Source of the DNA: Anammoximicrobium sp964409865
GTDB lineage: Bacteria; Planctomycetota; Planctomycetia; Pirellulales; Pirellulaceae
Length of the DNA: 64,000 nucleotides
Assembly: GCA_964409865.1 (NCBI GenBank)
Contig: CAYPGE010000003.1
Location: forward strand, 5,540 to 69,539
Reading direction: 5' to 3'
Position numbers and translations under genes: made by a program
The notes under the pieces: generated by a model
What the model was told of the DNA's origin: nothing
Seen by the model: only the letters and a program-made list of their open reading frames with translations
Database searches by the model: none
Part shown: positions 60,876-64,000 of the stretch, one piece after another
How the letters are laid out: each line of letters starts with the position of its first letter
Numbering within the stretch: position 1 is the stretch's first letter

Positions 60876-61743
60876 GGTCTTGCTCCCCTTCCCCTTGGAC
60901 GGCCGCCGCATTCTGTATGAGTCTAATCGTCGCTTGGATCGCGGAACAGCCGTTTTTCGGGATGCTGAATCGGTCGGCGTGTAGGTTCCCGGGCGGCCTC
61001 GAGCGTCCGATGAGAAGTGAAGCGGAGTCTCTCGCTTCTCGGGGCCTGCGGCCGTTCGCCCCCTTTCGCCCCACGCAGTCCAACTTTGTCAAAGTAGGCA
61101 TTGTGGGCCAGGATTGCTTCCTTTCCGACACCGTCCGGGCGGTGCCGTTTGGCCTCCGAGGCGGTCTTTAGCCCGTCCGCAAGCAACTTCGAAACGTTTC
61201 CTAAAGTAAACTGACCTTTCGGTTCGAAACTTACAATCGGAAGGTTTGTTCCGAAACGTACATTGCGACTAGCCGGTACGGTTCGCAAGCCGAACAAGCT
61301 GAGCAGGGGGGGTCCTGCCTTAGGCTTCCTGGTTTGCCTTCGCTGAATCTGCGGAGCGACGCGCTCGTGCAGGTTCATGCGGGTCATCCCTCTGCAACGG
61401 TGCCAACACGCCAAGCGATAGAGCCAATTAGCTCTACTGTGTGTTTGGCGACGGCAGCAACAAGCTTCTCCACTTTGTGGATTTTAACCAATTTTAAGCA
61501 CTCGCGCTGCCGATGATTTCTCTTGGCGGAGATCAGAGGGAGCTGAGTCAAAGCCGCGCAGAAGCGTAACGAGCGTCAATCCCCGACCCAGATGTCTGCG
61601 GCACTTTCGGTTGTCCCACCGACCGAAGGAACGCCACGGAACCAAGGCGACCAACGCGGACGAGGGGAAACGACCCCGTGCTCCGGTCCAACGGCCGGAC
61701 GCGGATGAGGACGAGTCAACGAGAGAGTTATGGAGAACCTGCG
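60876..61743. other. Long non-coding stretch upstream of the HTH-receiver gene
   Basis: 868 bp without a gene I can support; the few open frames are short and show no family signature. Its only clear structure is three direct copies of a TTC(C)GAAAC(G/T)T motif at 61188-61197, 61223-61232 and 61249-61259. The last ~250 bp are more AT-rich in places (TTTTAACCAATTTTAAG near 61485). It may hold the promoter of the regulator at 61744 or an unrecognised RNA. Confidence 0.5.
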
Positions 61744-62316
61744 ATGAAGGTGTTCACAACTGGACAGGTCGCAAAGATCTGCAAAGTGGCCCCGCGCACG
61801 GTCAGCAAGTGGTTCGACTCCGGCCGGCTGAAGGGCTACCGGATTCCCGGATCGCAAGACCGACGCATCCCCAGAGAATACCTGATCAGATTTCTGAAAG
61901 AGCACGGCATGCCTTTGGGCGACCTCGAAGACGAGGCCATGGCCAAAGTCTTGATCGTGGCTCAGGATCAGGTGCTGATCGAGAACATGAAGCGCGAATT
62001 GCCGCCCGAACGCGCGTTTAAGGTCGCGGTAGCGGCCAGCGGATTCGAGGCGGGAATTCAGGCGGAAAGTTTCCACCCGGATTGCATCTGCGTGGATTTC
62101 TCGATCGGCAAGGTCGAGGCCCTGCAAATCTGCCAGAACCTGCGAAGAAACGCCGATTTCTCGGATACGATCCTGATCGCTCTGCTGCCGGATGACGGCC
62201 AGCCCATGAGCTTCGATCGTTCCAGTATCAACGAAACGTTCAAGAAGCCGTTCGACGCGCGACTCCTAGCGGAGCGCCTGCGGACGCTAATCGGTGCCAA
62301 GAAGGAACTGGTCTGA
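61744..62316 (+). CDS. Helix-turn-helix protein with degenerate receiver domain
   Basis: 190 residues from ATG 61744; GGAG lies ~10 nt upstream. Residues 1-52 are a MerR/BldC/excisionase-type winged helix (FTTGQVAKICKVAPRTVSKW, then GRLKGYRIPGSQDRRIP). Residues ~67-185 have a receiver (CheY-like) fold: AKVLIVAQDQ, CICVDFSIG with Asp118 at the phosphoacceptor position, and TFKKPFD with the conserved Lys. The two acidic residues that normally bind magnesium after strand 1 are Ala73 and Gln74, and the Thr/Ser after strand 4 is not apparent (ILIALLP). It probably acts as a DNA-binding regulator not controlled by classic phosphorylation. No histidine kinase is adjacent. Confidence 0.85.
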   Translation: MKVFTTGQVAKICKVAPRTVSKWFDSGRLKGYRIPGSQDRRIPREYLIRFLKEHGMPLGDLEDEAMAKVLIVAQDQVLIENMKRELPPERAFKVAVAASGFEAGIQAESFHPDCICVDFSIGKVEALQICQNLRRNADFSDTILIALLPDDGQPMSFDRSSINETFKKPFDARLLAERLRTLIGAKKELV

Positions 62317-62372
62317 CCCACCCGTTTTCCTGCTGAAGCCCGCGTTAAATCGCTCTCGCCGCATTGATTAAT

Positions 62373-62517
62373 CCGTCGTGTACAGGCCCTCGCGACGGCT
62401 TGCATATTGCTGATGGGGCGGTCGAATGAATCGACCCGTGGAAGTACCGGGGTTCCCGGCTCCGGACTCCCTTCCCCGTCGCTCGGAAAAACGCCCACTT
62501 TGTTGGGCGTTTTTTTG
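62373..62517 (+). ncRNA. Candidate structured RNA ending in an intrinsic terminator
   Basis: Between the regulator and moaC three small hairpins follow each other: CCGTCG/CGACGG (62373-62398), GGTCGA-ATGAA-TCGACC (62420-62436) and CCGGG-GTT-CCCGG (62447-62459). A strong terminator then follows (62487-62517). No open frame is supported. It may be an independent small RNA or the structured 3' end of the upstream mRNA. No promoter of its own was recognised, and I could not match it to 6S, SRP, RNase P or tmRNA signatures. Confidence 0.4.
62487..62517 (+). terminator. Strong intrinsic terminator before moaC
   Basis: AAAAACGCCCA (62487-62497) pairs with TGGGCGTTTTT (62504-62514) over a 6-nt loop, and the T-run continues to 62516. 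It ends transcription from the regulator/RNA region 34 bp before the moaC start. Confidence 0.9.
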
Positions 62518-62550
62518 TTGTTTCGGCTGCCGGATGCCGGTTAATAGCGG

Positions 62551-63081
62551 ATGAGTTCTCCGCTCTCACACTTTGACGCCAGCGGTGCCAGTCGCATGGT
62601 CGACGTATCCGAGAAACCGCTGACGGTGCGGATCGCCAAGGCCAGTGGGCGGGTACGGATGTGTCCCGAAACGCTCCGCCTGATCCATGATCGGCAGGTG
62701 GCGAAGGGGGACGTTCTGGAAGTGGCCCGGTTGGCGGGGATGATGGCCGCCAAGCGAACAGCGGACTGGATTCCGCTGTGCCATCCGCTTGCCCTGGAGT
62801 CCATCCAGATCGACTTTGCCAGTCGCGACGACGCTTGCCTGGAAATCGTTGCCCAGGCGAGGATTACGGCCAGGACAGGCGTCGAGATGGAAGCTCTGGT
62901 GGCCGTCTCGGCCGCGGCGTTGACCGTCTATGACATGTGCAAGTCGGTCGATCGGGGCATGACGATCGAGGAAATCCGCCTGGAAGAGAAGTCGGGCGGC
63001 GCCAGCGGGCACTTTCAGCGAAGCGATCAAGCGGGCGGGCAACGCCCCGCGCGTGATTCAGCCGCAGACCCAACGGCGTGA
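62551..63081 (+). CDS. moaC: Cyclic pyranopterin monophosphate synthase
   Basis: 176 residues. MoaC turns the product of MoaA into cyclic pyranopterin monophosphate in molybdenum cofactor synthesis. Family motifs are LSHFDASGASRMVDVSEKP, AARLAGMMAAKRTADWIPLCHPL-like text (…LAGMMAAKRTADWIPLCHPL), TGVEMEALVAVSAAALTVYD and MCKSVDRGM with the catalytic Lys/Asp. The last ~25 residues (HFQRSDQAGGQRPARDSAAD) are an extension without clear structure. It is 20 bp upstream of the prenyl synthase gene on the same strand. No other moa gene is in the window. Confidence 0.95.
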   Translation: MSSPLSHFDASGASRMVDVSEKPLTVRIAKASGRVRMCPETLRLIHDRQVAKGDVLEVARLAGMMAAKRTADWIPLCHPLALESIQIDFASRDDACLEIVAQARITARTGVEMEALVAVSAAALTVYDMCKSVDRGMTIEEIRLEEKSGGASGHFQRSDQAGGQRPARDSAADPTA

Positions 63082-63101
63082 CCGGAATTGGAGGCGTCGA
63101 A

Positions 63102-64000
63102 ATGAGTACTTCCGTGCTGCAGCAGGACGCGCCTGCCACGTCGTTGCCGACGTTGCTCGGCCCGGTAGAACGGGAACTGGCCCAATTCGAAGCGATGTTG
63201 GCCGCCGAACTTCGCAGCGAACACGCCTTCGTCGATGAATTGGTCCGGTACGGTTGCCTGATCGGCGGCAAGCGCCTGCGGCCAGCCCTGCTACTGTTGT
63301 GTGCCCGAGCCGTGGGCCAGGTGCATGACGAACACCTGACGCTGGCCACGGTCGTCGAAATGATTCACACGGCGACGTTGATCCACGATGATGTCCTGGA
63401 CGAGGCATCCATGCGCAGGCATCTGGCTACCGTCAACTCGCGGTGGGACAACGAATCCAGCGTTCTGTTGGGGGATTTCCTGTTCACGCACGCGTTTCAC
63501 CTCGCCAGTCTGCTGGAAACGACGTTCGCCTGCCGCCGCATCGGGCGGGCCACGAACCGGGTGTGCGAGGGCGAATTGCGTCAGAAAGGCAGCCGCGGGG
63601 ACTTTCGTTTGAGCGAGACGGAGTATCTTTCGATCATCGAGGCCAAGACGGCTGAATTGACCGCCTGCAGCTGTGAATTAGGCGCGTACTACGCAGGCGG
63701 CGATGAAGCCTGCGTCGCTCGCTGTGCCGCCTACGGCCGCGATCTGGGAATCGCCTTCCAAATCGCCGACGATATCTTGGATTTGCTGGGGGAGGAGTCC
63801 CAAACCGGCAAGTCGCTGGGCACCGATCTGGCCAAGCAAAAACCGACGCTGCCCCTGATCCGGCTGATGACACTGCTGGACGAGCGCCAGCGCGAGCAGT
63901 TGACGCAGTTGCTGGAGAATGGATCGCAGCTTCGCCGCGAGTTGCTGCTGCCGCTGTTGGAGCGTTACAGTGCGATTCGCTACGCCGCCGACCAAGCTAG
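63102..64000 (+). CDS. Trans-polyprenyl diphosphate synthase (partial at window edge)
   Basis: The plus strand is open from ATG 63102 (GGAGG at 8 nt) to the window end, about 299 residues so far. The first Asp-rich motif is TLIHDDVLDEASMRR and the second is QIADDILDLLGEESQTGKS; both are needed to bind the Mg-diphosphates. The substrate-binding GGKRLRPALLL is also present. Long-chain enzymes of this family (hepta-, octa- or nonaprenyl) make the side chain of menaquinone or ubiquinone. Chain length cannot be set from the sequence alone: five residues before the first motif there is no bulky stop clearly visible. It may be coupled with moaC. Confidence 0.92.
   Translation, partial: MSTSVLQQDAPATSLPTLLGPVERELAQFEAMLAAELRSEHAFVDELVRYGCLIGGKRLRPALLLLCARAVGQVHDEHLTLATVVEMIHTATLIHDDVLDEASMRRHLATVNSRWDNESSVLLGDFLFTHAFHLASLLETTFACRRIGRATNRVCEGELRQKGSRGDFRLSETEYLSIIEAKTAELTACSCELGAYYAGGDEACVARCAAYGRDLGIAFQIADDILDLLGEESQTGKSLGTDLAKQKPTLPLIRLMTLLDERQREQLTQLLENGSQLRRELLLPLLERYSAIRYAADQA

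Noticed and set aside
59661..60911. True uroporphyrinogen decarboxylase (hemE)
   Set aside because: The H-x-C...C pattern and divergent active-site region fit the methyltransferase branch of the fold better; no other haem gene is nearby.

Overview
The window is about 63% GC by eye and looks like a chromosomal segment of a planctomycete, most likely of the Pirellulales type. Three things support this. Five very large exported proteins carry the LEPR-XLL type N-terminal motif (variants of EPLEDRRLL). There is a BBP7-type outer-membrane barrel protein, a family largely confined to Planctomycetota. Planctomycete-style dockerins occur at C-termini, and a PheT lacks the tRNA-binding EMAP insert. 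The assignment rests on family knowledge; no search was run.

Region 1 (1-1923): the end of a DUF58 / transglutaminase-type pair on the minus strand, the second gene cut by the window edge. Region 2 (2.0-34.1 kb): an accessory block of giant surface proteins. These are a 3,628-residue Calx-beta repeat protein, a beta-solenoid-like protein, a ~3,893-residue SdrD B-like / DUF11 / GEVED / dockerin protein (containing a 100-N assembly gap inside its repeats), a 467-residue cohesin-like plus dockerin protein, a BBP7 barrel protein, and a 1,216-residue SdrD B-like protein. Three of them have a cohesin-like N-terminal domain and two have a dockerin, so the block may encode parts of one calcium-dependent surface assembly. 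This is the best candidate for an undescribed system here.

Region 3 (34.4-39.0 kb): a tightly spaced plus-strand run of a PilT-type ATPase, a phospholipase C-like protein, HflK and HflC. Region 4 (39.1-46.7 kb): a TPR protein, a small secreted protein, a Type ISP-like methyltransferase/specificity protein that lacks the usual nuclease and motor regions, and an exported amidohydrolase. Region 5 (46.8-53.6 kb, minus strand): purH, a PQQ-type beta-propeller protein and its zinc-ribbon neighbour (sharing a DPFG motif), and a GH29 alpha-L-fucosidase.

Region 6 (53.8-57.6 kb): rpmI-rplT-pheS-pheT, with a perfect 24-bp inverted repeat (REPIN-like) inserted between pheS and pheT. Region 7 (57.6-64.0 kb): an unrecognised 652-residue protein, a URO-D/corrinoid methyltransferase-like protein, an 868-bp non-coding stretch, a helix-turn-helix plus degenerate receiver protein, a candidate structured RNA ending in a strong terminator, moaC, and a trans-polyprenyl diphosphate synthase that runs off the window. 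No rRNA, tRNA, CRISPR array, transposase or phage gene was recognised.
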